Assembly: GCA_022845955.1 (NCBI GenBank)
Contig: AP025576.1
Location: 3,410,001-3,474,000 of the forward strand
Reading direction: 5' to 3'
Source: Lachnospiraceae bacterium
GTDB lineage: Bacteria; Bacillota; Clostridia; Lachnospirales; Lachnospiraceae
Length of the DNA: 64,000 bases
Shown: in pieces, positions 52,328 to 59,820 of the stretch
Layout: each line of letters opens with the position of its first letter
How positions within the stretch are numbered: position 1 is the stretch's first letter
Notes under the pieces: model-generated
Databases searched by the model: none
What the model was told of the DNA's origin: nothing
What the model saw: the letters and a program-made list of their open reading frames with translations, nothing else
Position numbers and translations under genes: made by a program

Positions 52328-52356
52328 TAGACTTTGTAATTTCACTATGCTATAAT
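52328..52356 (+). promoter_or_regulatory. Promoter of the heptad-repeat protein gene
   Basis: TAGACT (four of six consensus), 17 bases, then TGC-TATAAT, an extended -10. It ends 27 bases before the start codon, with GGGAGGTGAT as ribosome site in between. Confidence 0.65.
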
Positions 52357-52382
52357 GCTTGTACGGGAGGTGATGAAAAGAG

Positions 52383-52808
52383 ATGACAGACAATGAATTG
52401 CTTCAGGAAATACTGGCTGTTACCCAGTCATTAAAAACAGATGTAAGTTCATTAAAAACAGATGTGCAGTCATTAAAAACAGATGTGCAGTCATTAAAAA
52501 CAGATGTAAGTTCATTAAAAACGGATGTGCAGTCTTTAAAAACTGATATGAAGTTCGTTAAGACAGATGTTCAGCAACTGAAATCGGACATGCAGGATAC
52601 CAAACATCGAATTACCTCTCTGGAACTGACATTGGAAAATGAGACCAACCGTAATATCCGTCTTATAGCAGAAGGGCATCTGGACTTGAGCAGGAAACTG
52701 GATCAGGCTTTAGTGGTTGAGAATCAAAAGGAAATGCTTCTTATTCGTGTAAATACTTTAGAGAATGAAATGCGTAAATTAAAGGAACAGATGGTAACAA
52801 CATCCTGA
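52383..52808 (+). CDS. Small coiled-coil protein with heptad repeats
   Basis: 141 residues. After NELLQEILAVTQ the chain is made of eight heptads of the type SLKTDVQ (about residues 16-71), then a helical C-terminal part ending LENEMRKLKEQM. The pattern predicts a long parallel coiled coil. Similar small proteins are widespread in Lachnospiraceae without known role. It has its own promoter and terminator. The heptad-coding repeats are nearly identical at DNA level, so the length probably varies between strains. Confidence 0.75.
   Translation: MTDNELLQEILAVTQSLKTDVSSLKTDVQSLKTDVQSLKTDVSSLKTDVQSLKTDMKFVKTDVQQLKSDMQDTKHRITSLELTLENETNRNIRLIAEGHLDLSRKLDQALVVENQKEMLLIRVNTLENEMRKLKEQMVTTS
52428..52595 (+). 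repeat. 21-bp coding tandem repeats (eight units)
   Basis: Units of the type TCATTAAAAACAGATGTGCA follow one another; the first five are almost identical, the last three have diverged. Each codes for one heptad of the coiled coil. Confidence 0.85.
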
Positions 52809-52821
52809 AAACAAAGGTTAT

Positions 52822-52865
52822 AGAGAATGTGAATTCTGAAAAAAGGAATTTACATTCTCTTTTTT
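52822..52865 (+). terminator. Terminator after the heptad-repeat gene
   Basis: AGAGAATGTGAATTC pairs with GAATTTACATTCTCT (14 of 15) and runs into TTTTT. A 45-codon frame from GTG 52829 to 52966 (begins MNSEKRNLHSLF) overlaps the hairpin; it has no clear ribosome site and I do not call it. Confidence 0.8.
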
Positions 52866-53054
52866 CAGAAGAAAATGAATTATGTTCTGAAGTTATTCAG
52901 CATGTAATTGACTTATTAGCCAGAGAGTATATCCATAATCCACATGAACTTTACAAATTCTTGTAATCAAAATGATAGCAAGAAGAGCAAAACAGCTGAT
53001 AATTCGTTCTACAGGGTGATTTACTACTATCAGCCACCGCTTTTGATAACCTGC

Positions 53055-53083
53055 TTGATTTATTCTCCAGGTCTGGATAAAAT
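53055..53083 (+). promoter_or_regulatory. Probable promoter of the fucokinase fusion gene
   Basis: TTGATT, 17 bases, TAAAAT, about 60 bases before the chosen start. The rest of 52866-53145 shows nothing else beyond AT-rich leader. Confidence 0.5.
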
Positions 53084-53145
53084 AGTAAATAGGAATTTTA
53101 ATTATATATAATGAAATAAATAATAATTTGACGGGGGGCAAACCT

Positions 53146-56100
53146 TTGAATTACAAGAAAATGAAAAACCTTTTCCTGAGACAGTCCTATCTGGATTCCT
53201 GGGAAGACTATGAAAACAGTCTGCGAAAGCCCAGCTTTATCAAATGGGATTATATAATCCTTACTGCATCCAATGAAGAGCAGGCTCGTACATACCAGGA
53301 GCAGATAGACTACAGGCTGGCCCAGGGGCTTCTGCCTGCGGGGACGCAGTATGCAGTGCTTCCCGATCCGGAGGGAAAGCGGGTGGGTTCGGGCGGTGCC
53401 ACCTTTAATGTCCTGAAATATATTGCAGAGAAAGAGCGGCAGACAGATACCGGAAACCTGTTTAAGAACCGCAGGATTCTTGTCATTCATTCAGGAGGGG
53501 ACAGCAAAAGGGTTCCTCAGTATTCCGCCTGCGGAAAGCTTTTTTCACCGGTGCCCAGGCAGCTGCCGAATGGGTATGCGTCCACACTGTTTGATGAGTT
53601 TGTAATCGGTATGTCCGGGGTTCCTTCCAGGATACCGGAAGGGATGCTGGTTTTGTCGGGAGATGTGCTCCTGCTTTTCAATCCGCTGCAGATTGACTTC
53701 AATTATCATGGTGCGGCCGCTATTTCCATGAAGGAGAACGTATTGACCGGAAAGGATCATGGCGTATTTTTGAATGACGGCAATGACTATGTTGGTCAAT
53801 TCCTGCACAAACAAAGCGAGGAACGCCTGCGTCAGCTGGGTGCGGTAAACGGACAGGATAATGTGGATCTGGACACCGGAGCGGTGATTATGGATACGGA
53901 TCTTCTGCATGCATTGTATGGGCTTATCAGTACAAATGGACAGTTGGATGAAGATAAATTCAGGGAATTCGTGAACGAGGATGCCCGGATCAGCTTTTAC
54001 GGTGACTTTTTGTATCCGCTGGCCCGTTCTTCCACGCTGGAGCAGTATTATGAGGAAGCGGCGGAAGGAACCATTAATGAACAGCTTCTGACCTGCCGCC
54101 GGAAAATTTGGGAGGCTCTTTCCCCTTTTTCCATGAAGCTGCTGTGTCTGTCCCCCGCGGAATTCATACATTTTGGCACAACTGCGGAACTGCGCAGGCT
54201 TGTGACGGCTGACGTGGAAGATTATGAATTTTTAGACTGGAAAAAGCAAGTGTCCACGACGGCACCGGATCATGCGCCGTATGCAGCCCACAACAGTTAT
54301 GTGGGGAAACGGGCCGGGATTTTGCCGGGTGCATATCTGGAGGACAGTTATGTTCTGGATGAAACGCGGATTGGGCAGGGAAGTGTGATATCCAATGTGA
54401 AACTGAGAAATGTTATGGTGCCTGACCAGGTGGTGCTTCACGGCCTACGGCTTCTGGACGGCAGGTATGTGGTACGGATTTATGGTGTTTCGGATAATCC
54501 CAAGGGGACCCTGGAGAAAAATGCCGGTTTCCTGGGCACAAACCTGCCGGCGTTTCTGGAAAACAACGGTCTGAAGCCGGAAGAAATATGGGATACGCAG
54601 GAACACTATTTATGGTTTGCCGCCCTTTATCCTGCAGCGAATACTATGGAGGAGGCAATCAGACTTTCCTTACTGGTAAAACGGATGGCGGACGGCACAG
54701 CTGCTTTCGAAGAACGGGAGGAATGGAAAAAGGCGGATCGGAAAAGTCTTTATTCCAGTTTTAACGGAGCGGATGTCCTTGCCATCAGCAGATGGCAGCA
54801 TGAACTGGAAAGCCGCATTTTAGCCAGTAAATTTGTCTGGGCGATTGAGGGCGGAAGCTACTATAAAGAAGCGCTGCGTGTGTTCGGTGCCCATGGAATC
54901 AGTACGGATATCTATGAAATGCTTCTGGAGGATGCCGGAAAGTCCGTATTTTCGCTGAAGATCCGTATCTATTATGCCCTGGCCCAATATATGAAGGAAA
55001 AACGTGTTTCTTTTAAGGGTAAGGGGTACGATTCCCTGGAGGCTATGTGTTTTGAAACCATTCAGAAAACCATTTATGATAATGCGGCGGCAAAGCTGCC
55101 CTGCAGCCGGGATTACCGCATTGCAAAAGGAGAGGTATCCGTAGAGCTTCCGGTGCGCGTGAATTGGGGCGGCGGCTGGACCGATACGCCTCCGCATTGC
55201 AATGAAAAAGGAGGAACGGTTCTCAACGCTGCGCTGAAGCTGAATGGTATCTACCCTATTCAGATACAGGTAAAGCGCCTGGAACGGCTTCATGTGGAAT
55301 TTGCCAGCACGGATATCGGAGCTTCCGGCTGCGTGGAAACCGTGGAGGAGATACAGGACTGCCATAATCCATATGATTCCTTTGCGCTGCATAAAGCTGC
55401 TCTGATCGCCTGTGGTATCATACCGCTACAGGGAGGAAATCTGGAAGAAATCTGCCGCCGCCTGGGGGGAGGAATCAGCCTCTCCACAAGAGTGGTGGGA
55501 ATTCCGCAGGGTTCCGGTCTGGGAACCAGCAGCATCCTGTCCGGGGCCTGCGTGAAAGGGCTTTTTGAATTCCTGGGCAGAGAAGCATCGGAAGAAGAGA
55601 TATATGATATTGTCCTGAACATGGAACAGATTATGAGTACTGGGGGAGGATGGCAGGACCAGGTCGGCGGACTGACGGCGGGTATTAAGTTCATTACCAC
55701 CATGCCCGGCATTGGGCAGAAAATCAAAGTAGAAAAGGTACAGCTTTCTCAAAAGACAAAGGAAGAGCTGCAGGAACGGTTTGCCCTTGTTTATACCGGT
55801 CAGCGCAGGCTTGCCCGCAATCTGCTGCGCGACGTGGTTGGCGGATACCTGGGAGGACGTCCGGAATCCATAGATGCCCTGGAAAAAATGCAGAATCTGG
55901 CGGTCTTGATGAAATTTGCCCTGGAAAGGGATAATGTGGATGGCTTTACCGAATTGCTGAACCAGCACTGGGAGCTTTCCAAACAGCTGGATGCAGGCTC
56001 TACCAATACCTGTATTGAACAGATCTTCATGGCCTGTGAGGATATGATAGATGCCAGATTTATCGCAGGAGCAGGAGGAGGCGGCTTCCTTCAGATGATT

Positions 56101-56196
56101 TTGAAAAAGGGAATTACCAAAGATATGCTTAAAAGCAGGCTTCATGAAATATTTCAGGAGAGCGGTGTGGATGTCTGGGACAGTACTTTTGTATGA
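53146..56196 (+). CDS. fkp: Bifunctional L-fucokinase / GDP-fucose pyrophosphorylase (FKP type)
   Basis: About 1016 residues. The N-terminal half has WDYIILTASNEEQARTYQ and GSGGATFNVLKYI, a nucleotidyltransferase, followed by a beta-helix segment. The C-terminal GHMP kinase has NWGGGWTDTPPHCNEKGG, GIPQGSGLGTSSILSGAC (phosphate loop) and STGGGWQDQVGG. Phosphorylates L-fucose and joins it to GTP, giving GDP-fucose from salvaged sugar. TTG 53146 is chosen with GGGGGG eight bases upstream; ATG 53161 is an alternative. It stands alone, but the product would serve fucosylation of a surface glycan. Confidence 0.9.
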   Translation: MNYKKMKNLFLRQSYLDSWEDYENSLRKPSFIKWDYIILTASNEEQARTYQEQIDYRLAQGLLPAGTQYAVLPDPEGKRVGSGGATFNVLKYIAEKERQTDTGNLFKNRRILVIHSGGDSKRVPQYSACGKLFSPVPRQLPNGYASTLFDEFVIGMSGVPSRIPEGMLVLSGDVLLLFNPLQIDFNYHGAAAISMKENVLTGKDHGVFLNDGNDYVGQFLHKQSEERLRQLGAVNGQDNVDLDTGAVIMDTDLLHALYGLISTNGQLDEDKFREFVNEDARISFYGDFLYPLARSSTLEQYYEEAAEGTINEQLLTCRRKIWEALSPFSMKLLCLSPAEFIHFGTTAELRRLVTADVEDYEFLDWKKQVSTTAPDHAPYAAHNSYVGKRAGILPGAYLEDSYVLDETRIGQGSVISNVKLRNVMVPDQVVLHGLRLLDGRYVVRIYGVSDNPKGTLEKNAGFLGTNLPAFLENNGLKPEEIWDTQEHYLWFAALYPAANTMEEAIRLSLLVKRMADGTAAFEEREEWKKADRKSLYSSFNGADVLAISRWQHELESRILASKFVWAIEGGSYYKEALRVFGAHGISTDIYEMLLEDAGKSVFSLKIRIYYALAQYMKEKRVSFKGKGYDSLEAMCFETIQKTIYDNAAAKLPCSRDYRIAKGEVSVELPVRVNWGGGWTDTPPHCNEKGGTVLNAALKLNGIYPIQIQVKRLERLHVEFASTDIGASGCVETVEEIQDCHNPYDSFALHKAALIACGIIPLQGGNLEEICRRLGGGISLSTRVVGIPQGSGLGTSSILSGACVKGLFEFLGREASEEEIYDIVLNMEQIMSTGGGWQDQVGGLTAGIKFITTMPGIGQKIKVEKVQLSQKTKEELQERFALVYTGQRRLARNLLRDVVGGYLGGRPESIDALEKMQNLAVLMKFALERDNVDGFTELLNQHWELSKQLDAGSTNTCIEQIFMACEDMIDARFIAGAGGGGFLQMILKKGITKDMLKSRLHEIFQESGVDVWDSTFV

Positions 56197-56271
56197 AAAG
56201 GTATACTGAATAAGAAGGTATTGCAGAAAGTGTAAAATATATCGCAAGTGGAGGTGGGCATCATTAATATA

Positions 56272-57336
56272 ATGACTCGTACGATTGAGTTAACAGGAAC
56301 CAGCAGTGCCATTGGCAGACAAATGACTGAAAATTGTGGTGAACAAATTATCTCTGTCATGAGGAACGGAGAAGAACTGTGTAAGACCGATATGCATGAA
56401 ATTACCGGACTATTGAATCAGTGGTGCCCGGGCCTCAACGATGAATTACAAGGCTTTGCTGATGCAAGTGGTATACCTGTGGCGCAGGTGGCCTATTATG
56501 CGGGTACATATTTGCGGCCGTCTTGCAGTCAAATCGCAATATCCGCCCAAAAGAGTGCAAGTGGCCACCCAATCCTTGCGAGAAGTTATGAGTACCATCA
56601 TGATTTAGAAGAATTTACATTAGCGCGTACAAGTGTGAAAGGGAAAAATGCACACATCGGTACTTGTGTGATGATGTTTGGCCGGGAAGAGGGGATTAAT
56701 GATAAAGGATTAGCTGTGGCTATGAGCATGAATACCACGCGGGAAATAAAAACACGTGGGATGATGTTTTGGGCCGCATTGCGTTCTGTCCTTGAGAATT
56801 GTGCGACAGTGGAAGAAGCCGTCAACTTCCTGAAAGGTATGCCTGTCGCTTATAATATGAATATGCTTTTAATGGATAGTTTGGGAAAAATGGCGCTGTA
56901 TGAAACCATGGATGGGCAAAATGCTTACCGATACGCTGCTCCTGAAGAGTCTTTTTTAGCGGCCACGAACCATCCCCTTTTGGATTCCATCACTGCCATC
57001 CATCCGTATGCCGCGGTTCATTCTTTACAGAGGTATCATTGTATCCATGCCTTTTTGACCGATCATACTACGGTGAATATTACTGATATAAAAGGGTTAT
57101 TACTCACTCCCTACCCGATGGGGTTAAGCTGTTCATTTTTTGAGGACTATCTAGGAACAACTAAGTCGGTTGTTATGGATATTGAAGATAAGACACTGGA
57201 AATTTGTTGGGGCGGCCGGGAGGAAAATGGATGGGAGCATTATTCTGCAGCACAACCCCTGACTGCGCGGCGTAAAGAAATATGGCTAACCATGAACCGC
57301 GGCGAACCGGAACTATTCAAACAACAGCCACTGTGA
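56272..57336 (+). CDS. C45-family (acyl-CoA:6-APA acyltransferase-like) Ntn hydrolase
   Basis: 354 residues from ATG 56272; GGAGGTG lies 13 bases upstream, slightly far. Begins with ELTGTSSAIGRQM, then RPSCSQIAI near residue 84, where the Cys would become the N-terminal nucleophile after self-cleavage, HPILARSYEYHHDLEEF, GLAVAMSMNTT and FLAATNHP. Members hydrolyse or transfer amide-linked acyl groups; the natural substrate here is unknown. Single gene, closed by a strong terminator. Confidence 0.82.
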   Translation: MTRTIELTGTSSAIGRQMTENCGEQIISVMRNGEELCKTDMHEITGLLNQWCPGLNDELQGFADASGIPVAQVAYYAGTYLRPSCSQIAISAQKSASGHPILARSYEYHHDLEEFTLARTSVKGKNAHIGTCVMMFGREEGINDKGLAVAMSMNTTREIKTRGMMFWAALRSVLENCATVEEAVNFLKGMPVAYNMNMLLMDSLGKMALYETMDGQNAYRYAAPEESFLAATNHPLLDSITAIHPYAAVHSLQRYHCIHAFLTDHTTVNITDIKGLLLTPYPMGLSCSFFEDYLGTTKSVVMDIEDKTLEICWGGREENGWEHYSAAQPLTARRKEIWLTMNRGEPELFKQQPL

Positions 57337-57426
57337 TCAGGTGGTATCATGGAACGCAACAGAGCCTGGATGATGCGGACTCATCCGGGGCATTTGCGGA
57401 GCATAAAGCTGGTTGGACCACTTTCA

Positions 57427-57472
57427 AAAACATAAAGCCGGGAGGTAAAACATCTCTCGGCTTTATGTTTTT
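57427..57472. terminator. Bidirectional terminator between convergent genes
   Basis: AAAACATAAAGCCG (57427-57440) pairs perfectly with CGGCTTTATGTTTT (57458-57471); the loop adds a few further pairs. T-runs on either strand fit the C45 gene on the left and the minus-strand genes on the right. Confidence 0.88.
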
Positions 57473-57491
57473 AATTCTCCCCCGGCCTATC

Positions 57492-57908
57492 TTACCTGTT
57501 TTTACATTTCCAGATGAGCATTTTTTTGGCATCCTCCAGATGCTCGCGGCACAAAATACGATAGTGAATCCATCCGCCGTCACCACAGGGGTATCTTCCG
57601 TCTATAACTTCCCTGGTATAAGGCAGCAGTTCCTGATATACGCCTTCGAACTGCCGGTTGTCCATACGCAGCATCAGGGTAAATGCCTGATCCTCAGCAA
57701 AAATGTCACAGATAAGCTTGTTTTTCCTGCTGTGCTTGACACCCCATCCATAACTGTTTCCATAAGGGAAGCGGATTTGCTGCTGTGTGTCCCATTCCTT
57801 TGCAAGGAAATCATTCAGTTCACGGTAAAGTTCTCCATTTATCCCACAGTGTCTGACTAAATCCTCCATAGTAGGAATTTCCTGTTTAGTCAGCATTCGT
57901 TCATACAT
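57492..57908 (-). CDS. DUF3788 family protein
   Basis: 138 residues, the normal family size. WDTQQQIRFPYGNSYGWGVK and KHSRKNKLICDIFAEDQAFT followed by RYPCGDGGWIHYRI match DUF3788. Function unknown; the fold looks like a small cytosolic ligand-binding domain. Its start overlaps the end of the upstream gene by eight bases, so the two are co-translated. Confidence 0.8.
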   Translation of the reverse strand: MYERMLTKQEIPTMEDLVRHCGINGELYRELNDFLAKEWDTQQQIRFPYGNSYGWGVKHSRKNKLICDIFAEDQAFTLMLRMDNRQFEGVYQELLPYTREVIDGRYPCGDGGWIHYRILCREHLEDAKKMLIWKCKNR

Positions 57909-58668
57909 GACGCTCCTCCTGTTTTTTTACGTATTGTTCCATAATATCGTCCGGTATCCGTAGAGAATAGCGGCATTGCAAATCTCCGGCCAATGCGCAT
58001 GAGAGGACTTTCCCCTCCAGTTCCCGATCAAAAACGGCCTCCCAGAAATTTTTAATGTGCCCGAGGCTGCAATTGCACAGCGTGGAAGAAACCGGAGTAT
58101 CGGTAAGGATGGATTCCTTAGCGAAAGGGCAGTGGCAGGAATAGTAACGTTTCATTTTGGAATCGCAGGCTTCCAGATAGGGACCTATACTGGCAGGTAA
58201 AGCTTTCAGATACAGCTTATTGTCCTTTCTGATCCCGGATATCATATCGGGGTTTTGCCTGATATAGGCTAGAACCTCATCCGTAACAGGATCCCCATAA
58301 AAATCCTTGCCGTTTTTATTCAATTGGATAAAGTTATTCATTTCATTCTCATAATGCTTCTGAAGAAAGAGATCCAAGTCTCCTGTTTCAAGAAATACAT
58401 CCCTTGCCCATGCGCTTTGTGCGGGGTGAAGGCCGTGGCGTACACGGGATAATGTGATATTCCTTGTTTTTTCATCGGTCATCGTACGGAACCGTTCCAT
58501 AAACTGATACATGTTCCGGCATTGGCATCCGGGCTCCGTTTCCATCACGGGCAGCGTCAGGCCATCCGTAAGCCGCAGCCAGAATTCTTCTCCCAATTCT
58601 TCCCGGATACATCGTTCAAAAGTAGAAAATCCGAATTCCTCATTATAGATTATGTTGTGATCAGACAT
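57901..58668 (-). CDS. Conserved cysteine-containing protein of unknown function
   Basis: 255 residues from an ATG with GGGGG upstream. An N-terminal helical part has CQCRNMYQFMERF; the C-terminal part has YYSCHCPFAKESIL, STLCNCSLGHIKNFWEAVF and VLSCALAGDLQCRYSLRIP. The pattern of Cys pairs and the closing strand recall small sensor domains of V4R/heme-NO type, with possible metal binding. It is an operon with the DUF3788 gene. I do not assign a family with confidence. Confidence 0.7.
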   Translation of the reverse strand: MSDHNIIYNEEFGFSTFERCIREELGEEFWLRLTDGLTLPVMETEPGCQCRNMYQFMERFRTMTDEKTRNITLSRVRHGLHPAQSAWARDVFLETGDLDLFLQKHYENEMNNFIQLNKNGKDFYGDPVTDEVLAYIRQNPDMISGIRKDNKLYLKALPASIGPYLEACDSKMKRYYSCHCPFAKESILTDTPVSSTLCNCSLGHIKNFWEAVFDRELEGKVLSCALAGDLQCRYSLRIPDDIMEQYVKKQEERHV

Positions 58669-59107
58669 AAACTGTCCCCCTTTATCTCCGCAGATAATGA
58701 ACCAAACAGATGCGCCTGAAAGGCGGCTTTGGCGGTTGCAGCGGGAAAATAATTCAGTGAATTTGCTTTATATCATCAGACGATGACCGTTGTATCCCGC
58801 CGGAGATATAAACCGTTTCTTCCGTTTAAGTATAACATAATAAAGCTGACAACATATGTCATATTATTTTTAAATTTGGGCGTCTGCCTGTGCCTCCTGT
58901 GGGTAACAGATTAGGGCAAGGTGCGGCGGAGCAGTATAGGAGACCAGACGGAGCAGCATAGGAGGGCAGTTTTTACTTTACAAACGATTCTCCATGTGCT
59001 ATTATTCAAATACCGACAGACAATCGGTCTATAATATATAGCCATCACATAAGAAATAAATGATCAAAAAAGAAGGCCTTGTCTGTACAGGAAGAAAGGA
59101 ATAAAGC
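58669..59107. other. Divergent intergenic region, 439 bases
   Basis: No gene is seen. The left part serves the minus-strand pair: an AT-rich stretch with the inverted repeat TGACA-ACATA-TGTCA near 58848. The right part carries the tetR-type promoter described separately. A short direct repeat, GGAGCAGTATAGGAG and GGAGCAGCATAGGAG, lies near 58929-58965. Confidence 0.5.
59005..59035 (+). promoter_or_regulatory. TetR-type operator overlapping a promoter
   Basis: TTCAAA (59005-59010) and TATAAT (59030-59035) are 19 bases apart. Between them ACCGA and TCGGT (59012-59028) form an inverted repeat. Repressor bound there would cover the promoter, fitting autoregulation by the TetR-type protein encoded next and control of the ABC genes. 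Confidence 0.6.
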
Positions 59108-59737
59108 ATGAGAATAGTGAAGGAAGCGGAAGAACGCAGAAATGAAATATTGGATGCGGCAGACATACTTTTCGGGAAAAAAGGTTTTGATGCTACCAGC
59201 ACCAACGATATTCTGGAGAAGGTAGGTATTGCCAGAGGTACGCTGTATTATCATTTTAAGTCCAAGGAGGACATTCTGGATGCCCTGATCAAACGGTATC
59301 AGGAACAGATTATAAATGCGGCCAGAGCAATTGCAGCAGATAAGAGTATTTCGGTCCCTGTGCGTATCATAAAAGTGATCCGCGCCATGAATGTGAGTCA
59401 GGGCGGCGCAAAAGAGCTGAAGGAGCAGATGCACAAGCCTCAGAACGCGCTGATGCACCAGAAGACCCAGACGGTTGTGCTGGAAGGCGTGACGCCGATT
59501 CTCACGGAGATAATCCGGGATGGGATAGAGGAAGGACTTTTTGCAACACCTTATCCCCGGGAATGTATGGAGATGCTGCTGTTATATGGCGGTACGGTGT
59601 TTGATGATACGGCGGATACCTCACAGGATGTGAGGGAGCAGCGTATCCGGGCTTTTATTTTTCATACGGAAAGGCTTCTGGGAGCCGAGAGCGGCAGTCT
59701 GACCCCATATATGCTGCAAATGTTCGGCTTGAGATAG
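59108..59737 (+). CDS. TetR/AcrR family regulator
   Basis: 209 residues. The N-terminal helix-turn-helix reads ILDAADILFGKKGFDATSTN, then ILEKVGIARGTLYYHFKSKE. The ligand domain has no further recognisable mark. It precedes an FtsX-type permease and ATPase, which it probably represses. AGGAAGGAAT upstream is the ribosome site. Confidence 0.93.
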   Translation: MRIVKEAEERRNEILDAADILFGKKGFDATSTNDILEKVGIARGTLYYHFKSKEDILDALIKRYQEQIINAARAIAADKSISVPVRIIKVIRAMNVSQGGAKELKEQMHKPQNALMHQKTQTVVLEGVTPILTEIIRDGIEEGLFATPYPRECMEMLLLYGGTVFDDTADTSQDVREQRIRAFIFHTERLLGAESGSLTPYMLQMFGLR

Positions 59738-59820
59738 GGGAGTGCGGAAACCATGTGTTTTCCTGATATGTGTGCTGCTTCAACCGTATACGTGTACAAA
59801 TTATGCAGATGGGAGCAAAA

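Noticed and set aside
52428..52595. Regular 21-base repeats resembling a CRISPR array
   Set aside because: Repeats are directly adjacent without spacers and encode a heptad coiled coil in frame.
52829..52966. 45-codon frame after the heptad-repeat gene
   Set aside because: Overlaps a strong terminator hairpin, lacks a clear ribosome site and matches no family known to me.
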